Assembly (NCBI RefSeq): GCF_964019385.1
Contig: NC_088650.1
Location: 33,914,386 to 33,978,385, forward strand
Source of the DNA: Sycon ciliatum
Lineage: Eukaryota > Porifera > Calcarea > Leucosolenida > Sycettidae
Reading direction: 5' to 3'
Length of the DNA: 64,000 nucleotides
The position numbers and the translations under genes are program-made. Below the pieces are notes generated by a model. That model searched no databases. It was not told the DNA's origin and saw only the letters and a program-made list of their open reading frames with translations. Shown piece after piece: positions 21,806 through 33,929 of the stretch (position 1 is the first letter of the stretch; each line of letters begins with the position of its first letter).

Positions 21806-21890
21806 CTAGGTGACCAGGATTGGGCAAACTGCGCGTTAAAAGCTGAACAGGGCATGAACACAGGAACAGGTCCGAACAATGCACTTAAGC
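21806..21890 (-). CDS. Candidate internal exon, unrecognised
   Basis: On minus, GTGTTTTCCAGTGCAG is followed by 85 open bases ending CACCTAG/GTAAGT, an ideal donor. Phase 1 in and phase 2 out encodes about 27 residues including FGPVPVFMPCSAFNAQ. No family is recognised. The support is splice signals and an open frame only. Confidence 0.3.
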
Positions 21891-22424
21891 CTGCACTGGA
21901 AAACACGGCAAAGATCACATTACACGCAGAGATGGGCACACAGGGACACAGGTGAGGTGTAGCCTAAGGGTGACAAGCAGAGTGCAGCTGCACTGCATTG
22001 AGACACTGTGCGATGAGTGGTGAGCAGTGCCTCCTCATAGTCATAGCCTGATGCCTATACTATACTATAGTGCTATCCATGCTTGTACTCACACACAAAC
22101 AGTAGCCAATGTCCAATGTGACATGAGGAACTCACAATGCCAATGGCTCTACTTGCACCCATACTGAGTACCCAATGCCGAATGTGACATGGGGGAAGTC
22201 GCGACATGCTCACAGGGGAAGCACGATCCAGAATCCTGAAATCCCCGGAATGACACATCTTCATGCAGGGTCACGTGTAATGAGATCACGCGTATAAGCG
22301 TATGCCAATACTAGCTGGGATATCGAGTAGTACACCATAGTTTAGTGGCAGAGTATCACACGCATAAGTTAATGCCAAGAACGTTACTAATACTAGCTGG
22401 GATATCGAGTACACCATACTAGTA

Positions 22425-22560
22425 CACCATAGCTCAGTGGCTAGAGCATCGCTGGCCATACATGTAGGCGAGGGTCCCTGTGCAAGTCCTGGTGATGACT
22501 GTAAATTTTTTCTTCAGACTATTCCCGTTTCAACTCCCTCAATCTTTCGAATAGACAAAG
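22425..22560 (+). mobile_element. tRNA-derived SINE head
   Basis: ATAGCTCAGTGGCTAGAGCA is a good pol III A box with a tRNA D-arm, and GTGCAAGTCC about 35 bases on resembles a B box. A diverged partial copy of the leader (CACCATAGTTTAGTGGCAGAG) lies about 90 bases upstream, with a shared TACTAGCTGGGATATCGAG before each. It is not a functional tRNA gene: no acceptor stem closes around it. Confidence 0.5.
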
Positions 22561-23953
22561 TTCTAGGAAGCATTGAGAAATCACTGCAGAATTCTGCCCA
22601 GCATTGATAGGAATCAGTGAACAACACCAGAACATCTTACTGGCATGCTTCCTACAATGTCTGTCTGATCCGAATACTAGTCCTCTGGTTGTGGTATTTC
22701 ACACTAAAGCTTACTACATGGTAGGTAATGGCATTCAGCGTCACAGTTTAGCCCCAAGTTTGGTCTGTCTTTAAAGGAATACCTATGCGGCTGAGGACAA
22801 CCCCGACAAGGCAATTGATTGTGGCTACAAAGCTACATGTACATGATCTGCACCCACGGTGGGGATGGGAAGGTCGGCCAACAATACGGTATGGCCGTCA
22901 ACAAAACCCGGTTCAACGTACACACTGTCGGACCGCATGCTCACAAGGGGGGGGGGGGAGAAGAGCAGATGAACAGAGATGTGCCGAGATTTAACACACC
23001 AGGTGTGCAATGCAGCAGTATCATAACTAGTCACATGGTTAGTCACATGGTTAGTCACATGGTTAGTCACATGGTTAGTCTACTACTCTAACACCATGTA
23101 CATGTACAGCACTCACTTCCATTTCATTTCTATCCTAAGGAAGACTCAATCTATGGACATCTGCGGACTGCGGACTGCCGACTCTTCCCCAGAAAGAGGT
23201 ACTAGCATTTTAGAGCAGACCCGATCTTTACCATTCACTCAGCAACACTATCGAACTCGTTTTATCAATCATATTAAAGAGAAAACGACGTACATGTACA
23301 GTTGAAGTACTAGTTATAACTAACAGTTCACCAAGGTAACGAGATAATATACGGTCAGATAGTGCGACAACAAGGCACAAAACTGACAAGGATATTGAGA
23401 TATTCCACGACCTGACACCTACATGTACATGTACATGTACGTGCAACACATCTATGAAGCGCAAACCAACAACCTTCCAACTTGCAAAGCTCAGGTTTCG
23501 GAAAGTTCCAATGAGGGGAAGAGTAACGTATGCATGTGCGTCCTTTTCTGTTAAAATAATAATATTTATTTGCTCAACATCGGAGGTTTCATTTATCAAT
23601 CAGTTAACTTCTTACAACGTTTCGTCAAATTTCCCTCATCAGGCGTGCAATGAAGCTGCAGGAAGCCTCGCCACTGCCACTAACTAAATTTCTATCCTTG
23701 AAAACTAATTCCCAGGACACACGGCACACAAAACTGGCTGGTGTTGTAAGTGTTATACTGTACATGGAGGCACTGAGTAAGTATTGCCCCAATACTGGCA
23801 ATAGTTTGTATTGTGTGCTGGGTACTGCCTCGCACTCTGAAACCATGCACTCATTACGTTACCTAGAACACTGTCAGGACTCACACAGCCTGCGGTTAAC
23901 ATGGTTATGGAGAGTTTGTTTTCTTTCGCTCTGCAAAGGTTCTGGAAACAGGC
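22561..23953. other. Unassigned, with a 12-bp repeat
   Basis: 23028-23080 is a 12-bp repeat (AGTCACATGGTT, 4-5 copies). A poly-G run is at 22950-22960. A possible 30-nt plus-strand exon is bounded by AATTCCCAG and GTAAGTGTT near 23716-23745. Nothing else is seen. Confidence 0.35.
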
Positions 23954-25445
23954 CAGTTCTGACAGCGTGAAGTTGTTTCAAGAGGAAATCGTGACCTAGA
24001 AATATGAATCATCGTCATGATACATGTATCAATAGATGTTCAACGACATTTGGCGTTGTTTATCAAGGACTTGGATTTTGATGGGCAGAACACGATTCAT
24101 AATGTTGAAATGGCAATTGCCTTGGGACTTTGATGGGCTGAACAAGTTGCATATGCTCAAAAGGCAATTGCCATTTGTTGCTTTGCATGGCACGCCCCTC
24201 ACTAGCCTGGTCGCAAGATTTCCATGTGGTAATTACTGTCCTGCAGTCTATTGATTTCATCAAGGTCGTCTTGGCATGTCTTCCACCTTGATCAACCAGC
24301 ATACTATTGATTACATACTTATTCAGGGACTGGATTTGCATCTCGTGACGCAAGTTCTATCAAAAACTAAGGATTAGCTGGCAAACTTATCTAATTACCT
24401 TGATTACATGTTAGGAGTTTGACGAGGAATACTACAAGATGTGCAAAACGTCTCCCATCACATGTCAGAGCATGTACAGTAATAGTATTGCATCCATACC
24501 AAGAGAAACTGGTCGTGATGTACGTGTATGATACATGTAACAGGAGAGGACATTGTGGAAATCTCCACAAGATATCCAGTGACGTGGTGCTAACTCTGTG
24601 CTGTGATTGGTAACATAACTTGCATCAGATGTTGCCATCAACTGGGTTCAACCGTTGGCCTATGCTCAAGTCTCACTGTCACCTCAGTACTAGTATCCTA
24701 CCGTGAAGCAGAGATTATTCACACAGAGCGTTGGTGGGACGAGAATGCATGTGCAGTGACTCTATCAGTAAAACACAGTGCTACGCCTTTTATTTCATCA
24801 TTGTAGTACATGAAGTCGCACCGACTTTTAGACGTGGTTTACTGGTGTTTTTTAGACGTGGTTTACTGGTGTTTTTTAGACGTGGTTTACTGGTGTTTTT
24901 TAGACGTGGTTTACTGGTGTTTTTAGACGTGGTTTACTGGTGTTTTTTTAGACGTGGTTTACTGGTGTATAAGTACTGCGGTTTATGCTTCGCACGATAC
25001 GGTAGTTTTGAAACTTTTTTTATTCCTCGTCAAACTTCAAACATGTGATCAAGCTAATTGGATAAGTTTCCCAGCCAATCCCTAGTTTTTGATAGAACTT
25101 GCGTCACGAGCTGCAAATCCAGTCCCTGAAGTAATCAATAGTATCCTGGTTGATCAAGGTGGAAGACATGCCAAGACGACCTTGATGAAATCAATAGACT
25201 GCACGACAGTTACATGTAATTACGAAATGAAAATCTTGTGACCAGGCTAGTGAGGGGCGTGCCATGCAAAGCAACACATGGCAATAGCCATTTAAGCACA
25301 TACAACTTGTTCTACTCATCATATCAAAGTCCAAGTCCTTGATGAACAACACCAAATGTCGTTGGACATCTAGTGCTATCATGACGATGATTCATATTTC
25401 TGGGTCACGATTTCCTCTTGAAACAACTTCACTCTGTCAGAACTG
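23954..25445. mobile_element. Foldback-type element with about 450-bp inverted arms
   Basis: The left arm (23954 to about 24431) starts CAGTTCTGACAG. The right arm (about 25020-25445) is its diverged reverse complement and ends CTGTCAGAACTG. Matching runs through the whole arms with some indels, for example GACCTTGATGAAATCAATAG against its complement. The roughly 590-bp centre has no transposase and holds a 24-bp tandem repeat (AGACGTGGTTTACTGGTGTT, about 24827-24968). I saw no target duplication. Arm divergence (roughly 20 percent by eye) points to an old insertion. Confidence 0.75.
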
Positions 25446-25629
25446 TTTTTCTTCTTTCAAGTTTATGTGTGTACTATGCTCACAGACACTGGTGCCACTT
25501 TGTAGACTAAGTCTGTTGTGTGAGTCGTGCACTGAGTTCTTCTTTGTGTTTGCCCTATCCTGAAAAGCATCATGATTTTCAACCACTGAGACAACACACT
25601 AGCGTAGAGCATCTCAACCGAGCAGAATA
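25446..25629. other. Flank of the foldback element
   Basis: No feature recognised before the candidate exon at 25630. Confidence 0.3.
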
Positions 25630-25682
25630 ATGAACCTTACTCCCGAGTTTCCGGAGGTGCGGTGTATTCAATGCAAGCTGCG
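25630..25682 (+). CDS. Candidate first coding exon, unrecognised
   Basis: ATG at 25630 opens MNLTPEFPEVRCIQCKLR, ending GCTGCG/GTAAGT, a consensus donor, in phase 2. The CxxC resembles the start of a zinc-binding domain. No partner exon was identified, so this is a weak call. Confidence 0.3.
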
Positions 25683-25784
25683 GTAAGTCTTCAGACGTTT
25701 TACGGCATGCGTATCTGCATAGGACACAAGAAAGAAAACCCACAATGGATGTTGGGTCATTGTTTGAATGTAGATTTCAGAGGT

Positions 25785-25980
25785 TTGGGCTGTGACTTTC
25801 AGGGATTTGGGCTGTGACTTTCAGAGGTTTGGGCTGTGACTTTCAGGGATTTGGGCTGTGACTTTCAGGGATTTGGGCTGTGACTTTCAGGGATTTGGGC
25901 TGTGAATTTCAGGGATTTGGGCTGTGAATTTCAGGGATTTGGGCTGTGAATTTCAGGGATTTGGGCTGTGAATTTCAGGA
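25785..25980. repeat. 22-bp tandem repeat, about nine copies
   Basis: The unit is AGGGATTTGGGCTGTGACTT plus TC, shifting to GTGAATT in the later copies. Early copies carry AGAGGTTTGGG. The gradual change along the array suggests stepwise local duplication. Confidence 0.9.
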
Positions 25981-26100
25981 ACAAAGCGTTCTTCTGTGTT
26001 GACAATGTACATGACGTGCAATGCAGCATCTCCTTCCTGCTGCAGGACTTGTAGAGTTTGTTATGATATCCATAATTACATTACCATGATTGCTGGATCA

Positions 26101-26597
26101 TTATGGTGTTTGTATGGTGTTTGTATGGCGTTTGTATGGCATTTGTATGGCGTTTGTATGGTGTTTGTATGGCGTTTGTATGGTGTTTGTATGGTGTTTG
26201 TATGGTGTTTGTATGGCGTTTGTATGGCGTTTGTATGGTGTTTGTATGGCGTTTGTATGGTGTTTGTATGGTGTTTGTATGGTGTTTGTATGGCGTTTGT
26301 ATGGCGTTTGTATGGAGTTTGTATGGTGTTTGTATGGAGTTTGTATGGTGTTTGTATGGAGTTTGTATGGTGTTTGTATGGAGTTTGTATGGTGTTTCTA
26401 TGGCGTTTGTATGGTGTTTGTATGGTGTTTGTATGGTGTTTGTATGGTGTTTGTATGGTGTTTGTATGGTGTTTGTATGGTGTTTGTATGGTGTTTGTAT
26501 GGTGTTTGTATGGTGTTTGTATGGTGTTTGTATGATGTTTGTATGGCGTTTGTATGGTGTTTGTATGGTGTTTGTATGGTGTTTGTATGGTGTTTTC
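26101..26597. repeat. 11-bp tandem repeat, about 45 copies
   Basis: The unit is TATGGTGTTTG with C or A at one position. Eleven is not a multiple of three and the unit has no stop in any plus frame, so all three plus frames stay open and give the same 11-residue peptide cycle (MVFVWCLYGVC). These long frames are artefacts. Confidence 0.95.
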
Positions 26598-27178
<581 letters not shown>

Positions 27179-27261
27179 TGTGTGTAGTCATGTTCAGTCA
27201 ACTACGCTATTATAGCGTTTTAAAGTCACTCGAGTGGAGATTACACTGATTCAGTTTCCTT

Positions 27262-27562
27262 CCGGACTGAGTGGAGGACGGACTGAGTGGAGGACGGACT
27301 GAGTGGAGGACGGACTGAGTGGAGGACGGACTGAGTGGAGGACGGACTGAGTGGAGGACGGACTGAGTGGATGACGGACTGAGTGGAGGACGGACTGAGT
27401 GGAGGACGGACTGAGTGGAGGACTGAGTGGAGGACGGACTGAGTGGATGACGGACTGAGTGGAGGACGGACTGAGTGGAGGACGGACTGAGTGGATGACG
27501 GACTGAGTGGAGGACGGACTGAGTGGAGGACGGACTGAGTGGAGGACTGAGTGGAGGACGGA
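27262..27562. repeat. 16-bp tandem repeat, about 19 copies
   Basis: The unit is GGACTGAGTGGAGGAC, with TGGATGAC variants and a few shortened units. Minus frames read LSPSSTQS and LHSVRPP repeats and remain open because no frame of the 16-mer gives a stop. Not a gene. Confidence 0.93.
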
Positions 27563-29507
27563 CTTCTGCAGTCGTATACATGTACAGAGTAGTAACTGGT
27601 TGATCGCTTGTAAACACGTAGCATATCCTTTTCGATGATAGATAGCTCTCAAGAAATACCACGTGCCAAGCCACGTACTCTGCATAAACATTGGCATGGC
27701 TTTCCTCAATTCCCTGCATTCCTCAAGAGGTTCTTTTCTGAGCAACAGAGTTTCATGACGAGTTCTGTGGTTCATTAAAACAAAGCAAATCACGTACTCC
27801 ATGCATGCTGCTGTTTACTCGCCCACACTGCCAAGAGGTAGTTTCCTCAACCACTTCCCTGACGAGCTTTGTGGTTCAATAGGTTGGCGGGCAGCACAAG
27901 AAAAGGGGGGGGGGGGCTTGTAGCTGAAGAGAGCTCCTGTGATGTGTTGATCTCTTCCTTTGTGTTTTGAGGAGTATTTCCACACTGTTTGTTCTCCGTT
28001 GTCAAGTCACAATGGAGTGTTTGCAGCCCCGTCAGGAAGTGCTTATCCTAATGTCCTTGATCTCCTCTCGTTAGGGAGAGGGACGGCTTTGTCTTCTGGG
28101 TACCACAGAGTAGTGCTTGAGAACCGCCTGACACCTGCAACGCAACAACGCAACATTCCCATTGGTTGCTTTCACTTTCTCTTCTCTTTGGCGTCTTCTT
28201 CTGTTGTGAGAGTCACGTAGATGACAACTTCGCATGCTTGTTGTACTTACTTCTTTCAATGACATAGCATTGGACACTTTAGCTCCTCGATGTCCATGGC
28301 TGCATTTACCGTACATGTATGATGTACTGTAACTATACACCTATCCAAACCAGCTCAGTGTTACGGGCACTGGCCAAGTCGGTCTAGATGACTCCCTTCT
28401 TGACACATTCAGCCAGCCTGCCAAGGAACACTGTGCTATTCCTAGTATCAAAGTGAAAGATGTGGAGTGGAGCTGGATTCCCTTGCATTCAGATCTTAAT
28501 CGCTATTGAGCAGCACAATGCAACCATATTGAATCTACTTCAGAGTGCGGTGCATTGCCAAGGTGGGGCTATTCTTTGCATTGTTCATGGACTAAGTGAA
28601 ACTTAGCTGTTGCATATGCTCCTGTGTCTCAAACATTGATACATGTTAACCTTGACTTTGCTGTGTCTCAAACCTTTCTTATACAAGCTCAACTTTTTAA
28701 CCTTCCATACATGTACATGTGCATGACGAACATCAACCTTGCATACATTCCTGCCTAGTGTCCCAGACAAGTGAGAGAATAGCCAGGCACATAGGTCATG
28801 AACTAATAGTGTTAGGGCTTTGGTCCTGCACAGCATGATTCCAATTCCCACTATCACTCACAACCTGCAAACTATACATATGCAAAGTACAGAGATATTA
28901 TTAGGCGTCTTGATTAACTTTTAGAATCCTTGGTAACCAGTGAAAGTACATGTATGTACAAAATAATCACACCAATACTAGACCTGCAAAATGTCCATTC
29001 CCATCGCTATAGATTGCATGTAGTGTGCACTCTTTGAAAGCATTCCGACGTCCACTATTGCTGTGAAAGCATTCCGACGTCCACTATTGCAGTGAAAGCA
29101 TTTCCGTCTCAAGACTAGGAATGGTAATTGAAATGAGACAAGAGATTCAGTTAGTGTAGTTGGTACCTGGTAAAACATGTACAGGGATGCCATTTCTACA
29201 CAGGCACTGCCTCAACTGAGGGCACACACTCATGAATGTCATGTATGCTGCCATATATAGTACAAGGGGTGTCAAGAATGCAAATTCGATTTACAGGCTG
29301 CAAAGTGACCGTCAAGTATGCACCCCGCTGAGAGGTTGAAGTAGATCAACTTTGACGAACAGTTTCAACACGTTGCATGAGATGATGGCCAGATGCATGA
29401 ATTGCAATGCCAGACATACTTTCCAGCTTCAGCCATGACTCTGGTGGAATGCATCACAGCCAATACCCGTGGTGCGTGTGTTTATCACTATTTTACAGAT
29501 ACATGTA
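27563..29507. other. Unassigned, with two weak exon-like segments
   Basis: Plus 27967-28095 is open after CTTCCTTTGTGTTTTGAG, reading AYPNVLDLLSLGRGTAL, with a weak donor. Minus 28234-28283 lies between TAAATGCAG and GTAAGT, reading GHRGAKVSNAMSLKE. Neither has a known motif. A poly-G run lies at 27906-27917, and a 26-bp direct duplication (AAAGCATTCCGACGTCCACT) at 29037-29095. Confidence 0.3.
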
Positions 29508-30037
29508 CAGTCCGTATCGCCTATAAGGTTGGCGGCTATAGTAATATACCGGATATAGTGATCAATTTCTCAAATTCATTTTCATTTACCATAACTAAGT
29601 ATACACAGTTATCGCGTATAGTAATAATCGTCTATAGTAATATATCGCCTATAGTGATCAAATTCATATTTCAAAAGACCTTTATTACACTATTTTTGCG
29701 TCGGTTATAGTGATTGATGTGAAATCAAGCGATGTCAGAGAAGAACAGGGTGTTACTTCTTCGTGAAGAACTTGTCCAGTGAGTGTTGTTTGGTGAGTTT
29801 TGCTCGCACAAGTTGCCAAAATATGCCTCCATCATGAGGAAATGCTGATTTTGTGTGTCCGGAGCTACAGCCAGCTACATGACATTGTACATGTATGTAA
29901 TGCGTATGTGCACGGCGCGCTGAGTCATTTGACACCCCACTCGCATACATTGCATGCAGTATCGGTCATAGTATTATATCGCTTATAGTGATAAAATGCT
30001 CAAAATCAAACACCAACGCTATAGGCGATACTGACTG
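29508..30037. mobile_element. pogo-like non-autonomous element
   Basis: The left end CAGTCCGTATCGCCTATAAG and right end CTATAGGCGATACTGACTG are near reverse complements and lie between TA dinucleotides (29506-29507, 30038-30039). TATAGTGATCAAAT-type motifs recur near both ends. The 530-bp body holds a short frame (MSEKNRVLLLREELVQ, plus, near 29731) that may be what is left of a transposase start. TA duplication and CAGT ends fit Tc1/mariner-pogo; no transposase is present. Confidence 0.7.
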
Positions 30038-30390
30038 TACTACACTATAGTGGTATAACTAGGCTGCTGGCTGCTGTTCTATACGTACATATACATATAC
30101 ATGTATACATGGGACTGTGCAAATGCTGATACATGTACATGTATACATGGGACTGTGCAAATGCTGATCATGTAGCTACTCAGTGGGTATGATTGGGTCT
30201 GATGACTTTACCTAGTGACAGTACGTGTACTACATTTAGCATGGAACTTACTTTCATGTAACAGTGTCATTGGTAGTGCATAACTGTGCACGTATGGGAG
30301 CATGCAGTCAACAACCATCCATTTTTAATGCATTGTGTTCTTCTTCCATTGCTGTTCTCACACTCTGCTGATTGTAATAACACTTGTTTG
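30038..30390. other. Unassigned sequence
   Basis: A short direct duplication of ATACATGGGACTGTGCAAAT with adjacent ACATGTACATGT palindromes (30080-30170). No gene seen. Confidence 0.4.
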
Positions 30391-30560
30391 CTGTAGTAGA
30401 GTGACGTCACATCCACACTCTGTGCTGTAGTAGAGTGACGTCATATCCACACTCTGTGCTGTAGTAGAGTGACGTCACATCCACACTCTGTGCTGTAGTA
30501 GAGTGACGTCACATCCACACTCTGTGCTGTAGTAGAGTGACGTCACATCCACACTCTGTG
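30391..30560. repeat. 34-bp tandem repeat, five copies, each with a CRE palindrome
   Basis: Units start at 30391, 30425, 30459, 30493 and 30527. Every copy contains TGACGTCA (30402, 30436, 30470, 30504, 30538), the full cAMP response element bound by CREB/ATF bZIP proteins. Copies are otherwise nearly identical, with one C-to-T just after the second palindrome. Regulatory activity is not shown. Confidence 0.92.
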
Positions 30561-30912
30561 GTATTGTGAGAACGTGTGTAGTTCTTTCCCTCCATCACTA
30601 AATCCACACAGACAACATAGACATTAGCAGTTTAAAGAATATAAGCATGCTATGGATCTGTTTACGCCATCTTTCACTTCTAGAACCTGTCTCCCCGAAT
30701 TCAAACATCCCCTCTTCCAGCACTTTTTCCCATACACGCACTTCATTGATGGCATACCAAAACCTTCCTTGACTTGCTCAATGGCTGTGTCTGCCTATTT
30801 TCTTTGTTTCCTTTCTTTGTACTCTTACACTCTTCACTGGACACATAACAATTCTCTGAGTAGGAGATACCCTCGACAGGCCTAGAGCCTCTCGTTAATA
30901 ATAATAATACTA
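30561..30912 (+). mobile_element. Possible 3' end of a LINE
   Basis: The pyrimidine-rich stretch CTTTGTTTCCTTTCTTTGTA is followed by a small hairpin (AGGCCTAGAGCCTC) and a TTAATAATAATAATAC tail, as in the 3' UTR ends of CR1/Jockey-like LINEs. There is no recognisable ORF2 upstream, so it is a short truncated copy. Confidence 0.4.
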
Positions 30913-30951
30913 CAAGTAATTATATTCGCGGAATCCGCGTCGGCATCGCTT

Positions 30952-31285
30952 GAATGTTCAGAAACACACAAACTAGCCTTCGCATCCGCAGGCCACCACT
31001 ATACCTGTTCACCGTAGTGGCGAATGCAGACCTCACAAGTGAGTCAGGGGAGAGGAGGTTAATCTCTCAACCAATCGGGCGTGCAACGGCCCATAACCCT
31101 GTAAACTGCATCCTTGTTATTCTCACTCCGAGCTGTGAGTACCCAGTTGACCGTGGGTGTCGGCGCAGTTCAACACGCGTAAAAAGTCTTTTTACACGCT
31201 CCCTGCTACCAGCGCGGGTCTTGAACTCGGGACCTCATGATTCGCAGGCAGGCCAGCAAACCAATCGGCCATATGAGTTGGTCTA
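30952..31285 (-). mobile_element. tRNA-derived SINE
   Basis: On minus, the head near 31280 contains GGCCGATTGGTTTGCTGGCC (A-box region) and GAGTTCAAGACCC (B box), then a body of about 270 bp with no coding potential. It is a different family from the SINE at 1411-1640, sharing only the tRNA-like promoter. Confidence 0.6.
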
Positions 31286-32130
31286 ATCCTTTTAAAAATA
31301 CAATGAAATACAACATAACACAATACTTTTACTCCTCTGTTTTTTACGTGATGTAAATATATGATGTAAACTACAACTGACTAGCAACAGACACAGACTA
31401 CGTATTGCTACTAACAAGAGACACAGACTACGTATTGCTACTAACAAGAGACACAGAGCAACATGCAATAAACCGCACGTATAACAGATAATGCAACATT
31501 GTGTACACTCCATAATGGCATCACTATTGGAAACATATGTACAGCAACACCATCACCGCTGCCGCCGCCACCACCACCACCACTACGATCATATACGACC
31601 ACCACCAGCACCACCACCACCACTACGATCACATACGAACACCACCAGCAGCACTACGACCACCACTACTGCGATCATATAGGAACACCACCAGCAGCAG
31701 CACCACCACTACGATCAAATAGGAACACCACCACCACCACCACTACGATCAAATAGGAACACCACCACCACCACTACGATCAAATAGGAACACCACCACC
31801 ACTACTACGATCATATACGACCACCACCACCAGCACCACCACCACTACGATCATAGGAACACCACCAGCAGCAGCAGCACCACCACTATCTGTCAGCTGA
31901 AACACGTCAGCTGGCGCAACAGTATGCACAGTAAATCTACAGTATGTAGTTTAAGTCTTACACTACGTGTACTCACAAAGTCCTTCACCACCCCCCCCCC
32001 CCTTCACCCCCCCCCTTCACCCCCCCCCCTTCACCACCCCCCCCCCCTTCACCCCCCCCCTTCACCACCCCCCCCCCCCCTTCACTACACAAGGACATGC
32101 GCCAGCACGCGACGTAAGAAGCTACGGGAA
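31286..32130. repeat. CAC-trinucleotide and poly-C low-complexity region
   Basis: 31380-31460 has a 27-bp GACACAGACTACGTATTGCT repeat. 31549-31893 is a CACCAC-rich array with interspersed CTACGATCATAT and AGGAACACCA units. 31987-32088 is poly-C blocks separated by TTCAC. Proline, threonine or glycine-rich frames here are artefacts. Confidence 0.9.
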
Positions 32131-33895
32131 CCAAAGAGGCGGTCATGACGCCAATTGAAGGCGTCCATTTAGAAAGCAAGGAACGGCAACACAACCACAC
32201 TTCCTTACAGGTAGCCAAGCGGCATAAGAGTTACATGTACATATGTGTTCAGCCTTCCATACCACTGTGTGCGGGACACAAGAGTGCAGAACAGCTGCAT
32301 TCCAAGTTTGAACTGCCGACCGTGTTTTGCGCCAATGAGCACAACTGCAAGTTTGAAAACGCTAGTACTTCGAAGTGTTTCAAACAATAATTATGGTTCC
32401 CATGATGGCTTTCCAAATGGTTCACACAACCGAGTTGAATTTTGGCATTCTTGGATTTCTAAAGGCATGTCATTTGCTGTATTTAGGGACAGTCCTGGTC
32501 CTGGAGTTTCACAGACAGTATAAGTATATTACAATATCCCATGGCTATTAGTAGAATGTCACCACATTCGTGGCTACCTTATTGGTCTTCATGACAAACT
32601 GGAATTGTGAGCGTGATTCCGCTTCATTTCAGGAGAAATATTTGAAAAGAAGCCTCGAAAAAAAACAAGGAAATAGGGCCGAAAGACAACCCATCATCAA
32701 CAGTGTCTTCTGATGCCCTGATCGATGTCGACCATCGCGATGACTGCTGCATGTGGTGCCGTACGAGTGGCATACAGAAGATTTTGCAGTTCTTCCCAGC
32801 CTGTCCGACAGGCTCTTACATGTCTGTCCCTTGGCCTTACCGTCAGCCATGTATTGCTTGGAATAAAATAAATACTTCAAGAAGTAAATAAATAAAATGT
32901 CCCTTGGCCTAACCGTTGACCAGCATGGAAGGTGAACACTGCTGTTACAGTGCTATGAAAAACCCGATTAACATAATCCATCTCCATCTTCTTTATACAC
33001 ACTGTACTTGAAAGCACACACCGGCGTAAAAGAAGACAAGAAGGAGGGAATGAAAACAACAACAGACTACCTAGACATTGACTGAATGGGGCTGCAATGC
33101 AAGGCAGTGGTAGAGATGGCGTGGGGCCGACCAATGGTCTCGGCATCCGCCGCCTGCTTCATGGACTATGCACAATATGCTAGTTGCAGTACAGCAGGTA
33201 CATCGCCCATCCCTATAATTCTGACAAAAATAATGTCATTATTTTAGTGGCAGCCTGAGTAAACATTTGCCAATATTGGTTGCATCACTTATTACAGGCT
33301 CCAGTCCAGGTAAGGGTTGTATTTTGACACGAGCGCACTTATCACCAGATTGTTGTTGGGCTGAGGGACTTTTCTATGCCAAATATACCAGATACATGGA
33401 CAATGTATACTGCACTGGGACTTAGAAGGGTAGGTGCAGAACATCAGCTTGATTACCTCTTGCCAATCAAGAATTTAGTATCCCTACATTTGCAACAGCG
33501 TGACTCCAGCTGCACACCATATACAGCGTACCAGTACATGACTTGGACGATAGCACTCGTGCTCGATTTGGACGATACTGCAGTAGATAAACTGCCATGC
33601 AATGATCCTGCAAGCTTATCCTTTAGACATTCAAACATGGAAGGTATCCAGCTCTATCACAATCGTGTTATTCTATATATTGCCAAGATTGCCTCAGGCC
33701 TTGAAAGGATCTTATCTTATACAAAGCTAGCCCTGATCAAGTCAGCCGTCCTTCACCCTATTACAACTAAGCTACACAAGATCAAAATGACAAATCTTAC
33801 CTGTTGATATGCAAGGGGCGATGCAAGAATCCCGGACGGACGAGCTGCATGCCACTTACAGTAGTTTACTCGCTTCCAACACGTAAGGCTGCGTT
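32131..33895. other. Unassigned region
   Basis: Open frames of 60-143 codons (the longest is plus 33376-33807) show no domain. Possible splice signals: a 12-nt plus candidate GCTCCAGTCCAG between TTATTACAG and GTAAGG (33297-33308), and a minus donor CAACAG/GTAAGA at 33793. An A-rich AAATAAATAAAA tail at 32885-32897 may end a small retrocopy. Confidence 0.3.
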
Positions 33896-33929
33896 GTGCT
33901 GCAATCCACACTGTGCCGTCTAGCTCTGG

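Noticed and set aside
22425-22500. Functional tRNA gene
   Set aside because: A- and B-box-like sequences exist, but no acceptor stem or proper anticodon arm closes; it is better read as a SINE head.
27210-27802. Minus frames of up to 183 codons rich in LSPSSTQS
   Set aside because: They follow the 16-bp satellite; all three frames are open for the same reason and contain no domain.
33376-33807. 143-codon plus frame
   Set aside because: No domain, mixed composition and no clear splice context; kept as unassigned.
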